From Leptolyngbyaceae cyanobacterium CSSed165cm_216 (lineage in GTDB: Bacteria > Cyanobacteriota > Cyanobacteriia > Phormidesmidales > Phormidesmidaceae), in NCBI GenBank assembly GCA_007135385.1, contig SLIY01000382.1:1-16390 (forward strand): DNA of 16,390 nucleotides, in the 5' to 3' direction. Positions 7,571 to 14,089 of the stretch are shown piece by piece (position 1 is the first letter of the stretch; each line of letters begins with the position of its first letter). The notes below the pieces were generated by a model that saw nothing but the letters and a program-made list of their open reading frames with translations, did not search any database and was not told where the DNA came from. A program made the translations under genes and the position numbers.

Positions 7571-7662
7571 GTAAGCAGCCTAAAGTTCATCTCTTAGGCC
7601 CTAAATCTCAGGAAACGCTGCAAATGCTTTTTGCCGTTAAGTTACGTTGAAAGGGTTGGCAT

Positions 7663-7729
7663 TGCCCACCCTACGAAAGCTACGATCGCTGACTTACAGT
7701 GGAGATCTTCTTTCTCAGAAATCGCCTAA
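7663..7729. repeat. Dispersed intergenic repeat, copy 2
   Basis: Partner of 2238-2304 (67 aligned bases, 11 mismatches). This copy runs 4 bases into the 3' end of the minus-strand Nudix gene and covers its stop codon, so part of the stop region of that gene is repeat-derived or the repeat includes a gene-end signal. Confidence 0.8.
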
Positions 7730-8289
7730 AGAGTAGCTAGCTTGTCGATAAAGGGTTTGGCCAAAAAGAAGCTAGCGATGGACTTGGCATCGACGGCCTC
7801 CCCAGCCAAGATTGCTTTCTCTAACTCTAAAGGCGTCAGCAAAACCACCTCTAGATCTTCATCGTCGTCTGTGGCGGGGGGAGCGGCGATCGCCGATAGA
7901 TCAGTAGCCAAAAAGGCGTAAATAATTTCATCAGAATAACCAGGGGCCAGGGCAAAATTACCAATAGGTAGCCAGGTGGCGGCGCTATAGCCGGTTTCTT
8001 CTTCAATTTCCCGCCGGATGGTGTCGATAGGAGTTTCATTCTGTTCCACGGTGCCCGCCGGAAACTCAAGCAGACGACCCATAACCGCAAACCGGTACTG
8101 CCGCACCAACACCAGCTTACCGTCGTCAGTGACGGGCACCGCCAGGGCCCCGCCGGGGTGGCGCACACATTCCCAGTCCCCTTCGGTTTTGTTCGGTAGC
8201 CGTAGCCGATTAACCTCAAAGTCAAACTTACGGCCTTCGTAAAATAGGCGACGCTTTAACAGCTGTGGCGGTTCTTGGCCCAGGGGCAT
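7726..8289 (-). CDS. Nudix hydrolase, ADP-ribose pyrophosphatase type
   Basis: A 187-residue enzyme with a perfect Nudix box at 79-101 (GTVEQNE, then REIEEETGY), which holds the metal-binding glutamates. Proline 116, 15 residues after the box (ALAPGYSDE), is the marker of the ADP-ribose pyrophosphatase branch, which splits ADP-ribose into AMP and ribose 5-phosphate. The N-terminal strand region (VPVTDDGKLVLVRQYR, 51-66) fits that subfamily. It is the last gene of a minus-strand group with folK (58 bases upstream) and thioredoxin. The start has no clear ribosome site, and no internal Met competes until residue 70, so the ATG at 8289 is kept. Related substrates such as NADH or other nucleoside diphosphate sugars cannot be excluded. 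Confidence 0.9.
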   Translation of the reverse strand: MPLGQEPPQLLKRRLFYEGRKFDFEVNRLRLPNKTEGDWECVRHPGGALAVPVTDDGKLVLVRQYRFAVMGRLLEFPAGTVEQNETPIDTIRREIEEETGYSAATWLPIGNFALAPGYSDEIIYAFLATDLSAIAAPPATDDDEDLEVVLLTPLELEKAILAGEAVDAKSIASFFLAKPFIDKLATL

Positions 8290-8347
8290 AGGTATGACTG
8301 TGAAAAAAGAATATAGACAGACAGTGGATTAGCCTATTGTACTGCCT

Positions 8348-8839
8348 TTAGGGCGGGGCGATATCCAGGCGTCTAACGCCGGTCTGATCAATGGCCTGGC
8401 TGAGGGTTTGCACGGTATGACCAGTGGTTGGATCCATCCAGTCAGGAGCAATTTCGGCTAGCGGCACCAACACGAAGGCGCGATCGCCTAACCGCGGATG
8501 GGGCACTTGCAAGGTAGGGGTGTCGATCACCTGCTGACCGTAGAACAGCAGGTCCAAATCCAGGCTACGAGGGCCCCAGCGCACTCGGCGTACCCGACCA
8601 AACTGCTGTTCTATTTGCAGTAGGGTTTTGAGCAGGTCTGGGGGAGGCAGGGTGGTTTCCACCAGGGCACAGGCATTGATATAGTCGGGCTGGGGTGGGC
8701 CGACCGGGGCGGTTTGATACAGGTGAGATTGGGCCACCAGGTGCAAATCAGGCGGGCGGTTCAGGGCTTGAAAGGCTGCCTCTAAGGTCTGCTGGGGGTT
8801 GCCCAAGTTAGCGCCTAAGGCGATCGCGCAAGCCACCAT
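8348..8839 (-). CDS. folK: 2-amino-4-hydroxy-6-hydroxymethyldihydropteridine pyrophosphokinase
   Basis: Transfers pyrophosphate from ATP to hydroxymethyldihydropterin, the step before dihydropteroate synthase in folate synthesis. The 163 residues match the family length. ALGANLGNP (7-15), the pterin-binding loop region YQTAPVGPPQPDYIN (41-55), the signature RWGPRSLDLDLLFY (87-100, Mg-binding Asp94 and Asp96) and PHPRLGDRAFVLVPL (113-127) are all present. It sits 30 bases after thioredoxin and 58 before the Nudix gene on the same strand, so co-transcription is likely. Some Nudix enzymes act earlier in folate synthesis, but this neighbour carries ADP-ribose-type marks, so a shared pathway is not implied. 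Confidence 0.95.
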   Translation of the reverse strand: MVACAIALGANLGNPQQTLEAAFQALNRPPDLHLVAQSHLYQTAPVGPPQPDYINACALVETTLPPPDLLKTLLQIEQQFGRVRRVRWGPRSLDLDLLFYGQQVIDTPTLQVPHPRLGDRAFVLVPLAEIAPDWMDPTTGHTVQTLSQAIDQTGVRRLDIAPP

Positions 8840-8869
8840 GACTCAAGTTCCATCTAGAATCAGCACCCT

Positions 8870-9190
8870 TTAGCCCAACTGCGGCCGCAGCCGAGCCACC
8901 AATTGCTCGGCTGAGAGTACCCCTTTGATCCGATCGACCGGCTGCCCTGCCTTGAACAGTACCAGGGTTGGCAACGCCTCAATGCGCTGCTGAGAGGCAA
9001 TTTGGGGATATTTATCGGTGTCAATTTTAACGATTTTTAGCTGCCCTTTCAGCTGACCATTCACCTGGGTCAAAATGCCAGCCATCATCTGACAGGGCCC
9101 ACACCAGGTGGCATAAAAATCCACCAGCACTGGCAAGGACGAGTTGGTCAGCATCTGGTCAAAGCTGTGAAACTGCTGCTTAGTCGCCAT
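8870..9190 (-). CDS. trxA: Thioredoxin
   Basis: A 106-residue single-domain thioredoxin that reduces protein disulfides in the cytoplasm. The active site WCGPC (29-33) is intact, VDFYATWCGPCQMM is the usual context, and the cis-proline is in EALPTLVLF (Pro74). The start was chosen at the ATG at 9190, which has AGGAG 8 bases upstream. A longer reading from a TTG at 9238 adds 16 residues with no thioredoxin likeness and is not favoured. It is first in a probable unit with folK and the Nudix gene, and it is divergent from the 80-residue protein gene. Which thioredoxin subtype it is (m, x or y) is not settled, so the symbol is generic. Confidence 0.95.
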   Translation of the reverse strand: MATKQQFHSFDQMLTNSSLPVLVDFYATWCGPCQMMAGILTQVNGQLKGQLKIVKIDTDKYPQIASQQRIEALPTLVLFKAGQPVDRIKGVLSAEQLVARLRPQLG

Positions 9191-9198
9191 GGGGTACT

Positions 9199-9203
9199 CT
9201 CCT
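9199..9203 (-). promoter_or_regulatory. Ribosome binding site of thioredoxin
   Basis: AGGAG on the minus strand, 8 bases from the ATG at 9190. It decides between this start and the upstream TTG at 9238. Confidence 0.6.
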
Positions 9204-9302
9204 AAAGACCCAAATACAAGAAATGATGACACTGGCAATCGTCTAATTCAGAGCTTGCCTTTACCATGACCATAACTTAACCTGCCGCTATCTACAGAAC
9301 CA

Positions 9303-9545
9303 ATGAAAGTTGAGTATCCAGACGACCGTCAGCTAAGCCCAGAGGAAGCCTCCCACTTAGAGCAGTTGAAAAAACTGGTGCAGGACGCCCTGGCAGACGG
9401 TAAATTATCTCAGGCTGAGTGGCAGACCATTCAAGCCTTAATCTATGCCGATCATAAAGTTACCGTGGCGGAGTTGGTGACTGTCAGGGAAACCATCCGA
9501 GAGAGCTTGGGAGATGCGGCCCTAGAATACGACTGGCAGCCTTAA
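9303..9545 (+). CDS. Small helical conserved-type protein, function unknown
   Basis: An 80-residue acidic, soluble, probably all-helical protein with no signal or membrane segment. Two similar units can be read, ADGKLSQAEW (31-40) and ADHKVTVAEL (49-58), 18 residues apart. The ADGK...AE pattern recalls TerB-like helical modules, but the resemblance is short and not enough for a family call. The amino-acid pattern and codon use look like a real gene. It is divergent from thioredoxin (112 bases between starts) and converges on the next hydrolase gene with only 28 bases between stops. No clear ribosome site precedes the ATG. No function is proposed. Confidence 0.7.
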   Translation: MKVEYPDDRQLSPEEASHLEQLKKLVQDALADGKLSQAEWQTIQALIYADHKVTVAELVTVRETIRESLGDAALEYDWQP

Positions 9546-9573
9546 TGGCAGGGTGCCGAGGGCAGGGGGCGAC

Positions 9574-10434
9574 CTAAACGGCCACCTGTCGGAGGAACTT
9601 ATCTAGGGCCAGGGCCACTTTTTCAGCCCAGTCTTCCTGGGCGTAGTGACCTACTTGATCGAGGGTTTGCAGTTCCCCATTGGGCAGGGTTTTAACATAG
9701 TCCTCTACCAGGCTAACGGGTAGCCAAGGATCGCTAGTGCCCCAGAGCAGGAGGGTGGGATGGTCCCACTGCTGTAGGTCAGATTCCAGGGCTGCACTCA
9801 CCTTGGGGAGGTCTAGACGCCGCACCGTCGTCAATAGCGCCCGACCCACATCAGAACTTTGCAGGAAAGGACGACGGTACACATCCAAGTCGGCATCATC
9901 TACCTGGTAGGGGCCGGCCCCCTCTAGGGTGCGATCAACCAGGAGCGGATCCTGGGTGATCATGTCTCCGGCTAGGGGTAACCCCATCTGGCGAATTTTC
10001 CAGGGTAGCTTAGCGGTGGCCCGGATCGGGCTGTTGATGATGGCCAGGCGATCGACCCGGTCGGGATTGGCTAAGGCATATTGAATACCGACCGAACCTA
10101 AAAACCCCTGGGCCACCAGGTGAACGGTGGGTAGCTCTAGGGCATCCATGAACCCGGCCAGGGCCTCCATCAAGGCCGCTGGGGTATAGGCAAAGTCACG
10201 CTTGTCGGGTTTTTCGGAAAAACCGTGGCCCAACCAGTCCGGGGCAATGGCGGGAAACCCCTGTTGAGCTAGGGTCGGCATCACTTGCCGCCAGCTATAG
10301 CTTTGGGAGACCAGACCATGCAGCAAGAGGACCGGCAACCGCTGACGATCACCCGGGGGTGACAGTTCGCGATAAAACCAAGTCAACCCGTTGACCAAAA
10401 CAGTTTTTTCGGCGATCGCATCTGTGGTAGCCAT
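9574..10434 (-). CDS. Alpha/beta hydrolase-fold protein lacking the serine nucleophile
   Basis: A 286-residue protein with the layout of epoxide hydrolase/haloalkane dehalogenase-like enzymes: the oxyanion loop LLLHGLVSQSYSWR (36-49), APDWLGHGFSEKP (64-76), a cap region (about 135-215), an acid at Asp235 in WGTSDPWLP and His263 in VGHYAQED. The nucleophile elbow reads LVAQGFLGS (106-114). Where LVGHSLGG-type enzymes have Ser, and dehalogenases Asp, this one has Gly110, so the classic reaction is not expected. The rest of the fold is intact, which argues against decay. The start at 10434 has GAGGG 7 bases upstream; an ATG at 10458 in frame has poorer upstream context. It may be a non-catalytic binding protein or use another residue. 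Confidence 0.88.
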   Translation of the reverse strand: MATTDAIAEKTVLVNGLTWFYRELSPPGDRQRLPVLLLHGLVSQSYSWRQVMPTLAQQGFPAIAPDWLGHGFSEKPDKRDFAYTPAALMEALAGFMDALELPTVHLVAQGFLGSVGIQYALANPDRVDRLAIINSPIRATAKLPWKIRQMGLPLAGDMITQDPLLVDRTLEGAGPYQVDDADLDVYRRPFLQSSDVGRALLTTVRRLDLPKVSAALESDLQQWDHPTLLLWGTSDPWLPVSLVEDYVKTLPNGELQTLDQVGHYAQEDWAEKVALALDKFLRQVAV

Positions 10435-10441
10435 ACCCTTA

Positions 10442-10446
10442 CCCTC
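10442..10446 (-). promoter_or_regulatory. Ribosome binding site of the alpha/beta hydrolase-fold gene
   Basis: GAGGG on the minus strand, 7 bases before the ATG at 10434. It favours this start over the ATG at 10458. Confidence 0.5.
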
Positions 10447-10492
10447 AACCCAGCGCATTGAGCTTACAGCTCTGATTGATCCTAAGGCAAGG

Positions 10493-11653
10493 TTAAGGCA
10501 ACTCGGCCAGCTGCAGATGGGAGAGGGTGGTGCCCTGATAATAGTGGGACAGAATCTGTTGATAGGCGTAGCCCTGCATGGCTAGATTCCGAGCCCCCCA
10601 CTGGCTCATGCCAATGCCATGGCCATAGCCTCGACCACTCACCCGAATCGTCTCCCCCTGCACAGAAATGGAGAACAAGGTGCTGCGTAACCCCAGGGCC
10701 TGGCGCAGTTCAACCCCGGTTAACACCCGACTACCGGCACTGCCCTGCAGCCGCATGGACACCACCCGTCCCCGGGGGGTAGCCCGTTCGGTGGCAACCG
10801 ACTGTAGCCGACCAATGCCGGTCACCCGCTGGCTAAATTGCTGGGCCGAGAAGGTTTCTGACCACTGATACACCGGCGCATCCTGGTCAAAATCCACCAC
10901 ACTGCGCAGGTAGGGTCGAGGACTTTGCCAAATATCTTCAACATTTTCGGTGTGCCCCCCAGAGGAGGAATGAAACACCGCTTCAATAATTTGGTTGCCG
11001 TAGGTCAGCACCTGCCCCCGCGTAGCGTTCACGGCGGCTACGGTGGAGGCTGCCTCCGATGACAGCCCCTTATACACCTGGTGACTAGTGGTGCCGCCCA
11101 AATCGTAGGGGTTATTTTGGGTGCGTTGGCGGCGACTCAGGGCGTAGGAACGGGCCGCGACAGCTTGGGCTTTAAGGGCTTCTTGGGGCCAGCTGGTTGG
11201 CATTTCGGCCCCCAGCACGCTGTACAAGTAAGCTTCTAAATCAACCCAGTTAATCGCGGTCACTTTGCCGTCGGTGGGCACCACCAGCACCCGCCCCCGG
11301 TACCAGGCATCGTTAATAAAGACATAGCCGTCGTTAGCGGGTTCCACCCAAAAAGACTGACTTTGCCAGTCGGCCAGCCGCAGCCCCCCAGGAGCGGGAG
11401 TTACAGTGATGGCTTTACCCTGGGGAATTTGCCCCACCCCTTGGCCCGACCCATTGCGCACAGTAGCCGGGGTGGAGCTACCGACCGTCACCTGTCGGCG
11501 GCGATCGCCGATAGCTACCCGCATTTCCACTGTGGCCTGTACCGGCAGGGCCACCAGCCACCACATCACAGACAGACTGACGCTGCACTTGAGCAACAAC
11601 AGTGAGCGACCAAACAAAAGCCCTGACAGGCGTTGCTTAAGGGATTGAGCCAT
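10493..11653 (-). CDS. SpoIID/LytB domain protein (putative peptidoglycan lytic transglycosylase)
   Basis: A 386-residue exported protein. The signal segment (about 17-40, ending LPVQA) is followed by a beta-rich N-terminal part and a SpoIID domain (about 125-380). Key blocks are LEAYLYSVLGAEMP (139-152), whose Glu150 corresponds to the catalytic Glu of SpoIID, ALKAQAVAARSYAL (159-172), HSSSGGHTE (228-236) and GYGHGIGMSQWGARN (342-356). SpoIID in spore formers cuts glycan strands already stripped of stem peptides; non-sporulating bacteria carry related proteins for wall remodelling. A TTG at 11698 would add 15 residues, but the ATG at 11653 gives a typical signal peptide. It is divergent from the S9 peptidase gene across 241 bases and lies 58 bases upstream of the hydrolase-fold gene. 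Confidence 0.92.
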   Translation of the reverse strand: MAQSLKQRLSGLLFGRSLLLLKCSVSLSVMWWLVALPVQATVEMRVAIGDRRRQVTVGSSTPATVRNGSGQGVGQIPQGKAITVTPAPGGLRLADWQSQSFWVEPANDGYVFINDAWYRGRVLVVPTDGKVTAINWVDLEAYLYSVLGAEMPTSWPQEALKAQAVAARSYALSRRQRTQNNPYDLGGTTSHQVYKGLSSEAASTVAAVNATRGQVLTYGNQIIEAVFHSSSGGHTENVEDIWQSPRPYLRSVVDFDQDAPVYQWSETFSAQQFSQRVTGIGRLQSVATERATPRGRVVSMRLQGSAGSRVLTGVELRQALGLRSTLFSISVQGETIRVSGRGYGHGIGMSQWGARNLAMQGYAYQQILSHYYQGTTLSHLQLAELP

Positions 11654-11765
11654 GGGTTTTACGGTAAGTAATGGAGCAAAAACGAAACAACGAGACAATT
11701 ACTCAGCCACCAAATAGCGCCTCCAACCTTAGCATCGATAGTCAAATCTGGCGCTAGGGGTGACA

Positions 11766-11790
11766 CTAAATATTTAGAGACACATCTAAA
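11766..11790. promoter_or_regulatory. Overlapping palindromes between divergent SpoIID and S9 peptidase genes
   Basis: CTAAATATTTAG (11766-11777) is a perfect 12-base palindrome. Overlapping it, TTTAGA (11773-11778) and TCTAAA (11785-11790) form an inverted repeat with a 6-base gap. The position in a shared promoter region suggests a binding site acting on one or both genes. No known operator was recognised. Confidence 0.35.
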
Positions 11791-11880
11791 GACGACGGCA
11801 TCCTGCCATTAGTTGCTGAGGTAGACGATTCCCCCCCTAGCCCGTCACAATTTCCCTAGCGATCCACAGCAGAACCCCCG

Positions 11881-11886
11881 AAGGAG
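11881..11886 (+). promoter_or_regulatory. Ribosome binding site of the S9 peptidase
   Basis: AAGGAG, 8 bases before the ATG at 11895. Confidence 0.65.
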
Positions 11887-11894
11887 AAAATCAC

Positions 11895-13970
11895 ATGAAG
11901 TGGCTTAAGTATGTTGCCATTGGCCTGATCATTCCCCTGGTGGTGATGGGTTTGAGTCCTAAAGGAGTCAGCCAAGAGGGACCCACTGCCGCCCCTGGTT
12001 CCCCCTGGGACGGGGATGCAGCCCCGCCCTTGATTGAGCGAGAGCTATTTTTCAGTGATCCCCAGATTGCCAATTCCCAGCTATCTCCGGATGGGGACTG
12101 GATCGCCTTTCAGCGTCCGTTAGATGGGGTGATGAATGTGTGGGTCAAGGGTTTGGAGGATGACTTTGAGGCGGCCCAACCGATTACCGCTGATACCCAC
12201 AGCCCAGTTTTGAACTACGCCTGGAGCCGGGATGGCCAATCCATTCTCTACATCCAGGACCGGGATGGGGATGAAAATTTCCGCATCTATGCCGTGGACC
12301 CGGCCGCAGCTTTGGCTGAGGCGGGGCTAGAGGCGGCCACTCTGGACCTGACCCCCTTTGATGGGGTCCAGGCTCGCATCTATGCTCGCCCAAAACAGAC
12401 CCCCGATTCCATCATTGTGGGCCTGAATGACCGTAACCCTGCCCTCCATGATGTCTACCGCCTGGATATCACCACCGGAGAACGGCAGCTGCTGCTGCAA
12501 AACGACCAGAATGTAGCGGGTTGGGTTACCGATCTAGATGGCAACCTGCGTTTGGCGGTGCGGGAAACAGACGATGGCAGCACCGAAATCTTGGCCATCC
12601 AGGGGGATAGTCTGGAGCCGGTCTACACCTGCTCCTTTGAGGAAACCTGTTACCCCCTGCGTTTTCACCCCAATGGCGATCGCGTCTATCTGGTCAGCAA
12701 TCGAGGCGACGATGTAGACCTCAGCCAGTTGCTATTGCTCCACCTGGATACAGACACCCTGGAGCTGGTGGATCAGGACCCAGAAAACCAGGTGGACTTT
12801 GGCTCGGCGATCTTCTCTGAGACTACGGATGAGTTGTTAGCCACTGTCTATACCGGCGATCGCCAGCGAATTTATCCCCAAACCGATGCCTTCGCTCAAG
12901 AACTGGCGACTTTGCAGGCGGTCTTGCCGGACGGCAACCTCAGCTTGCGGCCTGAAACTGACGATGGTCGGCTGCGGTTAGTGGTCAGTCAGCGGGACGT
13001 TGACCCTGGCACCGTGTACTTGTTCCACCGCGACACTGGCGACTTAGAGAAGCTCTACGACAGTCGCCCAGATCTGCCGACTGAACATCTGGCGGCGATG
13101 GAGCCGATTCGCTACACCGCCCGAGACGGCGTGGACATTCCTGGCTATCTGACCCTGCCGGCTGGGGCTACTCGCCGTGACCTACCGACGGTGGTGCTAC
13201 CCCATGGGGGACCCTGGGTTCGGGATAGCTGGGGCTATCGCAGTCAGGTGCAGTTTTTAGCGAACCGAGGCTATGCCGTCTTCCAGCCTAATTTTCGGGG
13301 CTCCAGCGGCTTTGGCCAGGCCTTTCTGAATGCCGGTAACCGGCAGTGGGGCACCGGGGTAATGCAGCATGACATTACCGATGGGGTAAAGTTTTTGATT
13401 GATGAAGGCATCGCTGACCCCGATCGCATTGCCATTTATGGCGCCTCCTACGGCGGCTATGCCACCCTGGCCGGACTGGCCTTTACCCCCGAGCTCTACG
13501 CGGCTGGAGTGTCGATGGTGGGGCCGTCCAACCTGCTCACCTTTATTAACTCGGTACCTCCCTACTGGGGGCCTGTGCGGCAAATTTTGTTGCAGCGGGT
13601 CGGGGATCCCGATGACCCGGCTGACCGAGAACGGCTGAAGGCTCAATCCCCGCTCTTTTCAGCCGACCGGATCCGTGCTCCCTTGCTGGTGATTCAGGGG
13701 GCGAATGACCCGCGAGTGGTGCAGGCCGAGTCGGACCAGATTGTCGCCAAGCTGCGCGATCTGGGTCGGGAGATTGAGTACCTGGTGGCCCCTGATGAGG
13801 GTCACGGGCTGGTTCAAGAAACCAACCGCCTGGCCGCTATCGTGGCCCTGGAGCAATTTCTGGGGCAACACCTGAACGGACGAGTGCAGGAGGATGTGTC
13901 CCCTGAGGTGGCGGCTCGACTGGAGCTGTTGACGGTAGATGTCGATAGGGTTACAGTCCCAGAGGCGTAG
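11895..13970 (+). CDS. Exported S9 family (prolyl oligopeptidase-type) serine peptidase
   Basis: A 691-residue protein with an N-terminal hydrophobic segment (about 4-22), which may be a signal peptide or an anchor; there is no lipobox. Residues about 45-390 form a beta-propeller with repeated blocks such as LSPDGDWIAF (63-72) and YAWSRDGQSILYIQD (108-122). The catalytic alpha/beta domain (about 400-665) has PHGGPWVRDSWGY (436-448), nucleophile Ser518 in GASYGGYATL, Asp605 in GANDPRV and His637 in DEGHGL. Members of this family act on short peptides, often after proline or as acyl-aminoacyl peptidases. The tail after 665 is extra and acidic. The start follows a good ribosome site. Convergent with the amidase gene, divergent from SpoIID. 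Turnover of peptides in the periplasm is the likely role; specificity cannot be read. Confidence 0.93.
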   Translation: MKWLKYVAIGLIIPLVVMGLSPKGVSQEGPTAAPGSPWDGDAAPPLIERELFFSDPQIANSQLSPDGDWIAFQRPLDGVMNVWVKGLEDDFEAAQPITADTHSPVLNYAWSRDGQSILYIQDRDGDENFRIYAVDPAAALAEAGLEAATLDLTPFDGVQARIYARPKQTPDSIIVGLNDRNPALHDVYRLDITTGERQLLLQNDQNVAGWVTDLDGNLRLAVRETDDGSTEILAIQGDSLEPVYTCSFEETCYPLRFHPNGDRVYLVSNRGDDVDLSQLLLLHLDTDTLELVDQDPENQVDFGSAIFSETTDELLATVYTGDRQRIYPQTDAFAQELATLQAVLPDGNLSLRPETDDGRLRLVVSQRDVDPGTVYLFHRDTGDLEKLYDSRPDLPTEHLAAMEPIRYTARDGVDIPGYLTLPAGATRRDLPTVVLPHGGPWVRDSWGYRSQVQFLANRGYAVFQPNFRGSSGFGQAFLNAGNRQWGTGVMQHDITDGVKFLIDEGIADPDRIAIYGASYGGYATLAGLAFTPELYAAGVSMVGPSNLLTFINSVPPYWGPVRQILLQRVGDPDDPADRERLKAQSPLFSADRIRAPLLVIQGANDPRVVQAESDQIVAKLRDLGREIEYLVAPDEGHGLVQETNRLAAIVALEQFLGQHLNGRVQEDVSPEVAARLELLTVDVDRVTVPEA

Positions 13971-13978
13971 GGAAGAAA

Positions 13979-13999
13979 GGCAGAAGGCAAAAGGCAGAA
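13979..13999. repeat. Heptamer tandem repeat GGCAGAA/GGCAAAA/GGCAGAA
   Basis: Three heptamers in a row directly after the S9 peptidase stop codon. Short GGCAGAA-type heptamer arrays are a known intergenic feature of filamentous cyanobacteria; this is a minimal example. Confidence 0.6.
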
Positions 14000-14025
14000 A
14001 ACTAGGCCACAGCTCTGCCCCCCCG

Positions 14026-14065
14026 CCCCAATTCTGGGGGGATCTGAAGCCCCCATGTTTGGGGG
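14026..14065. terminator. Paired GC hairpins between convergent genes
   Basis: CCCCA-ATTC-TGGGG (14026-14039) is followed by CCCCCA-TGTT-TGGGGG (14050-14065), in the 119-base gap between the convergent S9 peptidase and amidase genes. The placement suits a two-way terminator. There is no clear T-run, so the call rests on position and stem strength. Confidence 0.4.
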
Positions 14066-14089
14066 TTTGGGGGCCAAACTGAAGCTGAC

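Larger units (their letters stand above)
6938..7725. other. Gene-poor region of about 790 bases
   Basis: No convincing coding sequence: the open frames here are short, overlap one another on both strands, and show no family resemblance. The left part (7081-7260) holds DnaA-box matches and an A/T-rich tract. The right part (7261-7657) holds two hairpins and a 14-base repeat. The end (7663-7729) is the second copy of a dispersed repeat. Promoters for the minus-strand fusion gene must also lie at its left edge, but none is clear. Confidence 0.7.

Noticed and set aside
7221..7574. Several overlapping frames of 60-80 codons on both strands.
   Set aside because: They cover the DnaA boxes, hairpins and repeats, have no recognisable protein features and contradict one another.
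2315..13970. Four alpha/beta hydrolase-fold proteins (DUF2235, fusion, nucleophile-less, S9) as a functional cluster.
   Set aside because: They differ in family, strand and location and are separated by unrelated genes. The fold is common enough for this to be coincidence.
13979..14065. Repeat run after the S9 gene as a CRISPR-like array.
   Set aside because: Units are 7 bases without spacers, followed by simple GC hairpins; there are no cas genes.
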